A stretch of 49,695 nt of DNA from an uncultured Nocardioides sp. (GTDB lineage Bacteria; Actinomycetota; Actinomycetes; Propionibacteriales; Nocardioidaceae), in NCBI RefSeq assembly GCF_902805925.1, contig NZ_CADCUP010000035.1, positions 1 to 49,695 on the forward strand, in the 5' to 3' direction. This document shows positions 42,823 through 49,695 of this stretch, piece by piece. The first letter of the stretch is position 1, and each line of letters starts with the position of its first letter. The position numbers and the translations under genes were made by a program. Below the pieces are notes generated by a model. The model did not search any database. It was not told the origin of the DNA and worked only from the letters and a program-made list of their open reading frames with translations.

Positions 42823-43766
42823 AGGCGGTGGCTTTCTGCTGAGGTGGGTGTGTTGGACGTCGACCCACCGGAGCTGGCATGGCGGCCGAGCAGGAAGGCG
42901 AGCACGGCGAGGGAGAGGTAGACCGCCGCCGACGTGGTGTTGCCACCCAGGATGGGGTCGCTGAACCCGAGCTGTGCGTACAACGAGACAGCAGCCAGCA
43001 CCCCGAGAGCGGCGGCGGCCTGCAGCACGGCCACCGAGCCGGCTCGAACACCGGCGAGGAGCAGGACACCGACGACGATCAGGACCACCGAACCCACCAA
43101 GTTGTAGGAGCCCAGCGAGAGGGAGGGGTCACTGCTGCCTAGCGTCGGCCCGGAGGCGGCGAGCGGATCGCCGGCCGAGCGGACGAGCTCGATGACCCCG
43201 ACCAGGACCGCCACCCCCGCCCATACCTGGCCCAGGGTGCGTGCGGAGGTGGTCCCGGCGCGGACGCCGTCGGTGCCGAGCGTGCGGCCCGCCGCGGCCA
43301 GCACGAGGACGACGTGGGCCCCGACCATCAAGAAGTACGACCAGGGCCACTCGTGGGGCGCGTAGGCCACCGACAGCCCGATCGCCAGAGACTGCGCTAC
43401 GCCGATGACAGCGGCCAGGCGGACGTAGGTGCCGGTGAGCAGCAGCACGGCCAGCGCGGACTCGACGATGAGCACCACCCAGCCGAACACGGGGAACACC
43501 GGCAAGATCAGGTGCTCGGTGATCCAGGCGTAGGGAGCGAGCACCGGGTACTCGACGGCGTAGGAGGTGTACTTGTAGAGCCCGTTGCCGGCGTCCTGGC
43601 CGAAGTCGGGAGCGCGCTTCCACGCCACGTTGTAGAGCCACATCAGGCCCAGCAAGATGCGCAGGAAGGCGAAGGCGACCGACTGCGCCCGCGGATGCTC
43701 GCCGGGGGCGGGGTCGAGAGCCCAGGCGACCGGGTTAGTCACCGAGGCCTTCGGTGACTCACGCAC
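42819..43766 (-). CDS. DoxX-like multi-span membrane protein
   Basis: This 315-residue protein has about seven to eight membrane segments. The first half (SVAFAFLRILLGLMWLYNVAWKRAPDFG, then ESALAVLLLTGTYVRLAAVIGVAQSLAIGLS, then EWPWSYFLMVGAHVVLVLAAAGRTLG) matches DoxX/DoxD-type proteins, which include a thiosulfate:quinone oxidoreductase subunit and other redox membrane proteins. The second half adds three to four helices of unknown type. The GTG at 43766 overlaps the radical SAM gene; a later GTG near 43739 (VTNPVAW) is possible. The position between a sulfur-carrier fusion and an ABC importer suggests a redox step at the membrane. Confidence 0.75.
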   Translation of the reverse strand: MRESPKASVTNPVAWALDPAPGEHPRAQSVAFAFLRILLGLMWLYNVAWKRAPDFGQDAGNGLYKYTSYAVEYPVLAPYAWITEHLILPVFPVFGWVVLIVESALAVLLLTGTYVRLAAVIGVAQSLAIGLSVAYAPHEWPWSYFLMVGAHVVLVLAAAGRTLGTDGVRAGTTSARTLGQVWAGVAVLVGVIELVRSAGDPLAASGPTLGSSDPSLSLGSYNLVGSVVLIVVGVLLLAGVRAGSVAVLQAAAALGVLAAVSLYAQLGFSDPILGGNTTSAAVYLSLAVLAFLLGRHASSGGSTSNTPTSAESHRL

Positions 43767-44862
43767 AGCGGAAGACCTCTCGTCCGCTCGCGGAGGCGGC
43801 GTCCTGCACCTGCAAGGTGTCGCGCACGACGCCGAAGATCTCCTCGAGGTCGAGGGGCGCGTCGGCGATGCGCAGGTGTGGGTTGGTGACCGCCACCGGG
43901 TGCCACCAGGCGCCGTCGGCGGTGATGACAGGCTCGGGCTCGAGGGAGTCGATCGAGACATGGATGCCGCCGTCGGCGAAGCCCTCCGCGGCGACCGGGC
44001 GGATCACGCGGTCCTCCTGGGCGATGCCCTCGACATCGAGTCGCTCGTGCAGCTCCCTCACTCCTTCTGGATCCTCATCCATCCGCGTGGCCGCGATCTT
44101 GACCCGGAAACCGAGTGAATGGGCCAGACCGATCCCGTCCAGGGCCCTGGCCCACGATCCGGCGCCGCGCATCTTGTCGTGAATCTCGGGTGTCGCGGAG
44201 TCCAGGCTGACCTGCATCACGACGTCGCGATCGATCGACTCGAGCAGCTCGCGCCGCCGACCGCGGTGAAAGATCATCGCGTTGGTCAAGATGGTGCGCT
44301 CCAGCCCGGCAGCCGCATCGACGAGCTCACCGAGCTGTGGGTGCATGAACGGCTCGCCGCCCGTCAGCAGCAGCTCCTTGCCGCCCTGTGCGCGGAACTC
44401 GGCGAAGAGCGGACCGACGACCTCGGGGTCCAGCCGGCGTGGGGCCGCCTTCGGGGACGACTCTGCGCAGCAGTAGAGGCAGGCCAGGTTGCAGTCGAAG
44501 TTGGTGTAGGCCCACAACCGGTGCCCCACCGGCGTGCGGTCACCGATGCTGAAGACCGTGCCCGCGTCGGGCTTGGCCAGCTCTGCGCCGTCCTTGCGCA
44601 CCGTGAACCACCAGGGGCCGGTCTCGGACTCGGCCAGGTGGTCGGCCACCTCGTGGCCGACCAGCTCGGCCCACACCGGGAGGTCGGTGACCACGCTGCC
44701 CTCCGCGCTGCGGATGGCCAGCAGCTCGCCGGCCTGCAGGCGGCGCATCGCGCGGGTGATGAGAAGCAGCAAGCCGCTGCCGCAGTCCATGTCACCACCG
44801 TCGATGAGGCGAGCAGCGTCGCCGAGCGGGGTGGTGGTGGGCTGTGTGTCGGCGGAAAGCAC
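43759..44862 (-). CDS. TusA-like sulfur carrier-radical SAM fusion protein
   Basis: This 367-residue protein has two parts. Residues 14-90 resemble TusA/SirA (MDCGSGLLLLITRAMRRLQAGELLAIRS, then VVTDLPVWAELVGHEV and WWFTVRK); the carrier Cys would be Cys27, in CGSG rather than the usual CPxP. Residues 110-367 form a radical SAM domain, with the cluster motif CNLACLYC (Cys124, Cys128, Cys131), an adjacent fourth Cys132, and GKELLLTGGEPFMHPQL for SAM. It is first in a five-gene coupled operon. The start GTG has a TAGATT hexamer 6 nt upstream, so the mRNA is probably leaderless. The reaction is unknown; sulfur insertion or a radical-based modification of an imported compound is an inference. Confidence 0.85.
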   Translation of the reverse strand: MLSADTQPTTTPLGDAARLIDGGDMDCGSGLLLLITRAMRRLQAGELLAIRSAEGSVVTDLPVWAELVGHEVADHLAESETGPWWFTVRKDGAELAKPDAGTVFSIGDRTPVGHRLWAYTNFDCNLACLYCCAESSPKAAPRRLDPEVVGPLFAEFRAQGGKELLLTGGEPFMHPQLGELVDAAAGLERTILTNAMIFHRGRRRELLESIDRDVVMQVSLDSATPEIHDKMRGAGSWARALDGIGLAHSLGFRVKIAATRMDEDPEGVRELHERLDVEGIAQEDRVIRPVAAEGFADGGIHVSIDSLEPEPVITADGAWWHPVAVTNPHLRIADAPLDLEEIFGVVRDTLQVQDAASASGREVFRCA

Positions 44863-44868
44863 CTCGCC

Positions 44869-44874
44869 AATCTA
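44869..44874 (-). promoter_or_regulatory. -10 of the TusA-radical SAM operon
   Basis: On the minus strand TAGATT ends 6 nt before the GTG at 44862 with no Shine-Dalgarno, the leaderless pattern. The divergent methyltransferase promoter is 66 bp away, so one regulator could serve both. Confidence 0.6.
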
Positions 44875-44939
44875 GATCATCCAGGAAGGCCCGGACCGCG
44901 GAGGTGATGACGAAACGATGACATGTTCACCGCTCCACC

Positions 44940-44945
44940 TAGGGT
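44940..44945 (+). promoter_or_regulatory. -10 of the divergent methyltransferase
   Basis: TAGGGT ends 7 nt before the ATG at 44953 and fixes that ATG over the in-frame ATG at 44923. The transcript would be leaderless. Confidence 0.6.
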
Positions 44946-44952
44946 CGAGACC

Positions 44953-45594
44953 ATGACCGACGCCGAGCTCCACCGTCCCGAGGACGCGGCCGCCCGCTCC
45001 GACTACTGGGAGAACGTCCATGACGGCAAGGACGTCGACGGCGTCTCGTGGTGGCAGTCGGTGCCTGCGCTGTCCCTCGGCCTGGTCGACGAGACCGGGC
45101 TGGGCGCCGACCAGCCGGTGATCGACGTCGGGGCCGGGTGGTCGACCCTGGTCGATCACCTCGTCGAGCGTGGATACACCGACCTGACCGCCATCGACCT
45201 GTCCCAGACGGCTCTGACGACGGTGCGCGGTCGGGTGGGCGAGGTGCCCGGCCGGCTCGACCTCCACGTCGCCGACGTCCTCGACTTCCGACCGGGGCGG
45301 ACGTTCGCGCTGTGGCATGATCGCGCGGTCTTCCACTTCCTGACCGAGGAGGACGAGCGAGACGACTACCGGCTCTCGCTCGAGCACTGCCTCGCGTCAG
45401 GCGGGTTCGTGGTGGTGGCGACCTTCGGTCCCGACGGCCCGCTGACCTGCAGCGGCCTGCCGATCGTGCGTTACACCCACGACGAGCTGGCAGCTGAGTT
45501 CCCGGGCTACCGGCTGATCTCGACCAGCGGCGAGGACCACGTCACGCCGTGGGGAACCCGTCAGCAGTTCACCGCGATCCTGCTGCAGCGCTGA
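44953..45594 (+). CDS. Class I SAM-dependent methyltransferase
   Basis: This 213-residue protein has a Rossmann methyltransferase fold. Motif I reads VIDVGAGWSTLVDHL, the acidic residue after strand 2 is in LTAIDLSQTAL, and HVADVLDFRPGRTFALWHDRAVFHFLTEEDERDDY covers motifs II-III. The N-terminal SDYWENVHDGKDVDGVSWWQ is seen in a group of small-molecule methyltransferases that includes TehB/thiol methyltransferase relatives. It is divergent from the TusA-radical SAM operon with facing leaderless promoters, and so may act on the same compound. The substrate is not evident. Confidence 0.85.
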   Translation: MTDAELHRPEDAAARSDYWENVHDGKDVDGVSWWQSVPALSLGLVDETGLGADQPVIDVGAGWSTLVDHLVERGYTDLTAIDLSQTALTTVRGRVGEVPGRLDLHVADVLDFRPGRTFALWHDRAVFHFLTEEDERDDYRLSLEHCLASGGFVVVATFGPDGPLTCSGLPIVRYTHDELAAEFPGYRLISTSGEDHVTPWGTRQQFTAILLQR

Positions 45595-45691
45595 GTCCGC
45601 GTGGCCGGGGAAGGCCCGTGTCGGGAGTGCCCCTCAGTCGTCAAGGGGTTTACCTCCTGTCCGCACGATGCCGATCTCAGGAGGAACACCC

Positions 45692-46051
45692 ATGGCACGG
45701 ATCCCGGTGCACACCGTCGACAGCGCCCCGGCGGCGAGCCGCCAAGCACGATGGTGATCACGGCCAAGCCGCCCACCTCGGAGGCGGCAAGGCGGTGGGT
45801 CCGACCCAGGACGAGATGGTGGCCGTGCGCCGAGGCAGGGCCGAGGACCCGGAGCTCGACGCCCCGCTCGCAAGTTCACCGCGAGCGTCGGCAACACCAG
45901 TGACCAGACCTGGCAGGCGGCGCGCGACGCCGGAGGGACCGAGGAGCAGCTGACCGAGCTCACCACCCACGTGGTGCTCAACGTGCTGACCAACTACTCC
46001 AACCACCACGTCCACACCGAGTTCGACATGCCAGACACTCCGGCCCTGTGA
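45692..46051 (+). pseudogene. Broken carboxymuconolactone decarboxylase-like gene
   Basis: A strong AGGAGG site and ATG begin MARIPVHTVDSAPAASR, but the frame stops after 21 codons. Later pieces in other frames read AVGPTQDEMVAVRRGRAEDPELDA and TSDQTWQAARDAGGTEEQLT, then LTTHVVLNVLTNYSNHHVHT, ending TGA at 46049-46051. These match the C-terminal half of AhpD/CMD-type peroxidase-like proteins. The middle part, with the active-site CxxxH cysteine, is deleted. Frameshifts and a deletion of perhaps 50 codons make it nonfunctional. Confidence 0.65.
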
Positions 46052-46099
46052 CCGCACGGGTGTCCGTGGCGGCCGGTGTGCCGCCGCGAGACCCCCCTG

Positions 46100-46774
46100 T
46101 CAGGCCACGACAGCTGCTTGGTCGCGCCGCAGGAGCCACCTGACAGCGGGGTAGCCGGTCGCCAGGCCTACGACCACTCCCAGCTGCATGAGGAACCAGA
46201 AGGTGCCCTCCGTCACCGCAGGCATCAGGCTGTTGGCGTCGAGCAGGAGCATCCAGCCGACCATGCCGACGTCGAAAGCGGCCACGGTGATGACGGCGGC
46301 AACGAGGGCCGCCCCTACAGAGACGCCTCCCATCCCCGCTGACTGACCGGGGCGTCCGCTGAGATGCACGAAGGCTGCCACCATCGCGATGGCGAGAACG
46401 GCGATCACCAGGATCATCGGCCACATGGCCATGCCCGCGATCGTCCATCCGACCGCTGCGACGAAGGGCACCGCGATCAGGTGGGCAACTGCAGATGCCC
46501 CGCCACCGGACAGCACCGCCACGATCGTTCCGTCGCGGTCAGTCTCTCCGGCGCTGTGGGCACGGCCGCGACGCAGGTAGGCCGGCGCGGCGAAGGGACC
46601 GAGGTAGAGCGCGGAGGTGATCCACACCAGCTCGGTGGCGACGCTGCGCTGGCGTCGACGGAGCACGTAAAGGTCGGCAGCGATGAAGGCGGCGCTGAGT
46701 AGCGACACGATGATGTAGGTCCAGGCGACGGGCGTGAGCCAGTCGGGCACGGCTGAGGCCATGGTCATGTCCAT
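46100..46774 (-). CDS. Multi-span membrane protein (DUF4396-like)
   Basis: This 224-residue protein has about six hydrophobic segments. The first part (PDWLTPVAWTYIIVSLLSAAFIAADLYVLRR and VWITSALYLGPFAAPAYLRRG) resembles DUF4396 membrane proteins; the name is recalled and unchecked. A charged loop (RAHSAGETDRDGT) separates it from four more helices. A GAAGGAA site lies upstream of the ATG at 46774, though in-frame ATGs at 46768 and later are possible. The function is unknown. DUF4396 proteins are sometimes found near copper or other metal genes. Confidence 0.6.
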   Translation of the reverse strand: MDMTMASAVPDWLTPVAWTYIIVSLLSAAFIAADLYVLRRRQRSVATELVWITSALYLGPFAAPAYLRRGRAHSAGETDRDGTIVAVLSGGGASAVAHLIAVPFVAAVGWTIAGMAMWPMILVIAVLAIAMVAAFVHLSGRPGQSAGMGGVSVGAALVAAVITVAAFDVGMVGWMLLLDANSLMPAVTEGTFWFLMQLGVVVGLATGYPAVRWLLRRDQAAVVA

Positions 46775-46914
46775 GAGGTGATTCCTTCGTGGTGCGAGTA
46801 GAAGAGGTCTGGCTGCTCGGCATCCGCGGGACCCGGTGGCGTCCGTGACGCATCAGCGCACCCTAGGGAGCGCGCTGCGGAGCTCGGCTCAGGGCGAGGT
46901 CCCTGAGCGACCTG

Positions 46915-47403
46915 TCACACCCTCAGCACACACAAGGAGACGGGGGAGGGCGCCGTCCACGGTGTCCGACGTCTTCGCCAGCATGGCGCAACGCGGAACC
47001 GGGTGCGCTCGAGCTCGCCCAGGGACGTGTCGCGGCGTGAGGCCAGCAGCAGCACCAGCACGGTGGTCACCGCGAGCCCGACTGCGGTCGCGCACGTCGC
47101 ACCCAGCTCAGCCGTGCACGTGCTGTCGCACACTCCGCTTACGGCCGGCGGCGCCACCGCTGATGCGGCCGTTACCGGTTGGTCGAGGAGCCCGCGAGAG
47201 GGCAGCGTCGAGGTAGCGGTCTCCGTCGGTGAGGTGACGGCCTGCCCCATGCCAGCCATCTGTTCCATCGGGGCGGTGGACGCGGCGAGGGAGAGCAGAA
47301 CGCATACCGCGCCCAGGGCCAGCGCGAGGATCGCGCGTAGGCATCGCCGCGACCAGCGGTCGGCCTCGATGCGGACGGCCTCGATGGCTGGGCATGCGAG
47401 CAC
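46915..47403 (-). CDS. Small two-span membrane/secreted protein
   Basis: This 162-residue protein has one hydrophobic segment near residues 22-40 (CLRAILALALGAVCVLLSLA), a Met- and Thr-rich external part (MEQMAGMGQAV), a Cys-containing region (GVCDSTCTAELGATC) and a second segment (GLAVTTVLVLLLA). This arrangement resembles DUF6153-type proteins; I am not certain. Met and Cys clusters suggest copper binding. The GTG at 47403 has TATCGT 6 nt upstream on the minus strand, the leaderless pattern, and no ribosome site. Confidence 0.5.
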   Translation of the reverse strand: MLACPAIEAVRIEADRWSRRCLRAILALALGAVCVLLSLAASTAPMEQMAGMGQAVTSPTETATSTLPSRGLLDQPVTAASAVAPPAVSGVCDSTCTAELGATCATAVGLAVTTVLVLLLASRRDTSLGELERTRFRVAPCWRRRRTPWTAPSPVSLCVLRV

Positions 47404-47722
47404 CGCCCCACGATAGCGTTGCGCGACGGCAAACGCTCTCCCTTGGTTGGCGGGAAGGTCAGACCTGCTGGGCGGGTCCCTCCTGGCGATGACAACTACT
47501 CCTGCACGAGGCGGCCATGAAGGGCTCACCCAGCCTGAACCGCGAAGATGTCGAGCACGACCTGGCCGGTCTTGCGGTAGACGGCCAGTAGCACTGCCTC
47601 GAGTCGCCGCGTCGACCCTCTGCGCGGAGGAGGTGCGGCCATGGAGACGTGGCCGCCCACGCGCCACACTGGAGACGTCGCGCGCCTGAGCCGACGCACG
47701 CCTCAGACGAGGAGGAGATCTC
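47404..47722. other. Gap with promoter and a possible gene fragment
   Basis: The gap holds a -10 (TATCGT on the minus strand, 47410-47415) for the leftward gene and a strong GAGGAGGAGATC ribosome site just before the rightward dehalogenase. On the minus strand, 47526 to about 47610 reads RLEAVLLAVYRKTGQVVLD then IFAVQAG and a stop. This could be the 3' end of a lost gene, but I recognise no family. Confidence 0.35.
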
Positions 47723-48439
47723 ATGACCAACGCCCCGCTCAGCCCCGACCACCCGGCCAGCCCCGACGGACCAAGAAGGCCAAGGCTGCTGGTCTTCGAC
47801 GTGAACGAGACCTTGTCGGACATGGCTCCGCTGACAGCACGGTTCGCGGACATCGGTGCCCCGGAGCACCTCGCGAAGCTGTGGTTCGCCGAGCTGCTGC
47901 GCGACGGGTTCGCGCTGACGACGTCGGGGGACATCGAATCGTTCGCCACGCTGGGCGCCGAGGCGCTGAGGGTCCGGTTGGACGGCCAGCCGCTCGACCG
48001 TCCTCTCGAGGAGGCCGTCGACCACGTCATGCAGGGGTTCTCCGAGCTCGCGGTGTACCCGGACGTGGTCGAGGGTGTCCGAGCGCTGAGTGACCTCGGG
48101 ATCCGGCTGGTGACCCTGAGCAACGGGGCCGCCACGGTCGCCGACACGCTGCTGCAGAGAGCGGGGGTGCGTGACCGGTTCGAGCGCCTGCTCACCGTCG
48201 AGGACGCAGGGGTGTGGAAGCCGGCTCTACGGGCCTACGCCTACGCGCTGGAGGAGTGTGGTGTGGATCCGATGGACGCGATGCTCGTCGCGGTGCACCC
48301 CTGGGACGTCGACGGTGCCCGACGCGCGAACCTGGCCACGGCCTGGATCGACAGGGCGGGCGGTCGCTACCCGTCGTACTTCGCGGCACCGGACGTGAAG
48401 GCAGCGTCGTTGGTGGAGCTCGCTGACGCACTGAGGTGA
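47723..48439 (+). CDS. Haloacid dehalogenase, type II
   Basis: This 238-residue HAD enzyme has the L-2-haloacid dehalogenase pattern: nucleophile Asp in FDVNETLSDM, Ser/Asn in LVTLSNGAATVADTLLQRAG, Lys in GVWKPALRAYAYALEECG, and a final VAVHPWDVDGARRANLATAWIDR. DxNET is usual for type II dehalogenases, where DxDGT phosphatases differ. It would hydrolyse short 2-halo acids, although many annotated copies have unknown substrates. A strong ribosome site precedes the ATG. Confidence 0.9.
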   Translation: MTNAPLSPDHPASPDGPRRPRLLVFDVNETLSDMAPLTARFADIGAPEHLAKLWFAELLRDGFALTTSGDIESFATLGAEALRVRLDGQPLDRPLEEAVDHVMQGFSELAVYPDVVEGVRALSDLGIRLVTLSNGAATVADTLLQRAGVRDRFERLLTVEDAGVWKPALRAYAYALEECGVDPMDAMLVAVHPWDVDGARRANLATAWIDRAGGRYPSYFAAPDVKAASLVELADALR

Positions 48440-48461
48440 CATCCGCGGAGGGCGTAGGTCC

Positions 48462-48713
48462 TCAGGGAGCCACCACGAAACGTGTCTCGGGCTGGAAGGC
48501 GACGCAGGCGACCCAGAACACGTCGAGGTGCTACACGGGGGTGAGCCTTTGTCCGGCGAGGGACCCGCTGAGGGCGCGACCAAGAGGTTCCACACCGATC
48601 CGGTCTGCTGGTCGCGGAACGTCCCGTCGTCGGCTTGTGTGAGGTCCAGAGCCCTTCCCTCAGCGTCCGCGACGAAGGCGGCGACCGAACCAGTGTGCGC
48701 GATGGGTCACCGA
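48462..48713 (-). pseudogene. Decayed DUF3179-like gene
   Basis: On the minus strand one frame reads TGSVAAFVADAEGRALDLTQ, then DDGTFRDQQTGSVWNLL. After a one-base shift near 48580 another reads GRALSGSLAGQRLTPV, a stop, and HLDVFWVACVAFQPETRFVV, with a TGA at 48462. The string with GS.WN...GRA.SG.LAG..L, then FW..W..F.P.TR, is the pattern I know from DUF3179 proteins. The 5' part is absent. A frameshift and an internal stop mark it as broken. Confidence 0.45.
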
Positions 48714-49198
48714 AGGTGCCTCCCGTTTAATCCCTTGCGGGCCTCCGGTTGGGCGCGCTGCGACGAGCTCGGCTCGTAGAGTCGCGGGGGTGGACGACGC
48801 TGCCGGACGATCCTGACGCCGGCAGTTTGCACGCTCCCAAGGCAATCTCGGGCGATACATACCCCCAGCGGTCTAAGCGTGAAGGTGCACCCCCTCCCGC
48901 TGTTTGTCTCCGACAGGCGCACGAAGCCCACACGAGTCCTTCGGCCCATCCCGATACGCACCCCCGCCTCGCACGGATTCGTCACCCGATCGTGCAGCAG
49001 ACCCATCTGCTCCAGATTGATATGGGATCCGCATTGCGTTTGGTTCGACCAGGGGCACGTGGTGCCTCCTCAGCTCGTGCGCCTTGACGCGCCGTAGGCG
49101 GCCGAACGACGCACCCGGATTCGCGTGCACACAGGCAGCGTCTCGCTGATGCGCCTCTCGGGGTTGCCCGCGGTGGACCTGTGTCAGAGAGTGTCGTG
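48714..49198. other. 485-bp stretch without recognisable gene
   Basis: Short frames occur on both strands, but none has coding-like composition, a ribosome site or recognisable similarity. The base composition is less GC-rich than the flanking genes. It probably contains the promoter of the aldo/keto reductase and remnants of rearranged DNA. Confidence 0.5.
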
Positions 49199-49695
49199 AT
49201 GGAGACGCGCAGGCTTGGACGGCTCGAGCACAAGAGCTCAGTGCTCATCTACGGTGCCGCGGCGCTGGGGGAAGTCTCGCAGGACGTGGCGGATCGTTCG
49301 ATACAGCAAGCGTTGGACGGGGGCATCAACCACGTCGACGTAGCGGCCGACTACGGCGAGGCTGAGCTGCGGCTGGGGGCACGGATGTCCGAGATCCGTG
49401 ACCGGATCTTCCTGGCCACGAAGACCGGACGCAGAGACCATGAGTCAGCGTGGGGTGAGATCAACCGCTCGCTGGAGAGGATGCGGACTGACCGCATCGA
49501 CCTGTTGCAGCTGCATGCCATCGGCGACCTGGACGAGCTCGACTCGGCCACCCGGCCCGGCGGCGCGCTGGAGGCGGCCGTCCGCGCGCAGGAAGCCGGT
49601 CTGGTGGGGGCCGTCGGTATCACCGGTCACGGCCATGAGGCGCCAGCGACCCACCTGGAGGCGTTGCGTCGGCACCCCTTCGCGACGGTCCTGAC
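49199..49695 (+). CDS. Aldo/keto reductase, 3' truncated by window end
   Basis: The first 165 residues of an NADPH-dependent carbonyl reductase are present. The barrel start [24 protein letters not shown] is followed by [21 protein letters not shown] (catalytic Asp and Tyr), [14 protein letters not shown] (Lys), [20 protein letters not shown] (His) and [19 protein letters not shown] directly before the ATG at 49199 is an alternative start. The 3' end lies outside the window, so length and any fused domain are unknown. Confidence 0.88.
   Translation, partial: METRRLGRLEHKSSVLIYGAAALGEVSQDVADRSIQQALDGGINHVDVAADYGEAELRLGARMSEIRDRIFLATKTGRRDHESAWGEINRSLERMRTDRIDLLQLHAIGDLDELDSATRPGGALEAAVRAQEAGLVGAVGITGHGHEAPATHLEALRRHPFATVL

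Noticed and set aside
45634..45993. Minus-strand 119-codon frame across the CMD remnant
   Set aside because: Antisense to a recognisable broken gene; no motif and no ribosome site.

Overview
The window is high-GC DNA from an actinobacterium, most likely Nocardioides or a close relative. The evidence is GC-rich third codon positions, many GTG starts, 4-nt GTGA/ATGA gene overlaps, a DtxR/IdeR-type iron box, and a recurrent TANNNT hexamer (often TAGGCT or TAGGGT) placed 6-8 nt before start codons, the arrangement expected of leaderless mRNAs. The genus is inference. No tRNA, rRNA, CRISPR array or replication origin was seen.

From 1 to about 34 kb the content looks like ordinary chromosome. In order it holds: an ECF vitamin/metal importer (T-AA-S); a lipoprotein PQQ-type sugar dehydrogenase coupled to an alpha/beta hydrolase; a Tat-exported PhoD phosphatase; an EamA exporter with a PadR regulator; a divergent Asp-box protein; SelO; ilvD with a PNPOx-like protein, a 38-aa peptide and kynureninase; an S66 peptidase and a GNAT; two glyoxalase-fold proteins, one fused to a pterin dehydratase; ilvBNC; a DsbA-like protein; purine nucleoside phosphorylase with an NCS1 permease; serA; a divergent MocR/YczE pair; an O-methyltransferase-like protein; leuB; ilvE; and an iron-regulated siderophore-binding lipoprotein. 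Almost a complete branched-chain amino acid pathway (ilvD, ilvBNC, leuB, ilvE) lies within 21 kb. Two of its units are preceded by leader peptides rich in Ile/Leu/Val codons: MRTDILVRTRRVS before ilvB, followed by a classical terminator hairpin, and MRSVLVLIGCRGEA before a small ORF and leuB, followed by a strong hairpin.

From about 34.9 to 49.2 kb the window becomes an accessory region. It contains a decayed IS3-family element with recognisable ends, a truncated helix-turn-helix gene, an arsR-ACR3-arsC operon whose arsC has gained a C-terminal tail from the neighbouring junction, a probable phage terminase small-subunit remnant, and a broken carboxymuconolactone decarboxylase-like gene. It also has two small membrane proteins, a type II haloacid dehalogenase, and a decayed gene resembling DUF3179 proteins. 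The window ends inside an aldo/keto reductase gene.

The most unusual unit is a five-gene translationally coupled operon on the minus strand (44862 to 39330). It encodes a TusA-like/radical SAM fusion, a DoxX-like membrane protein, a Tat-lipoprotein PhnD-like binding protein, a PhnC-like ATPase and a double PhnE-like permease. A SAM methyltransferase is transcribed divergently from an adjacent leaderless promoter. I infer a system that imports an oxyanion or phosphonate-like solute and modifies it by sulfur or radical chemistry; the substrate cannot be read from the sequence. A second notable element is a 72-bp repeat with a 26-bp perfect palindrome, present twice in opposite orientation, each copy starting at the stop codon of a gene.
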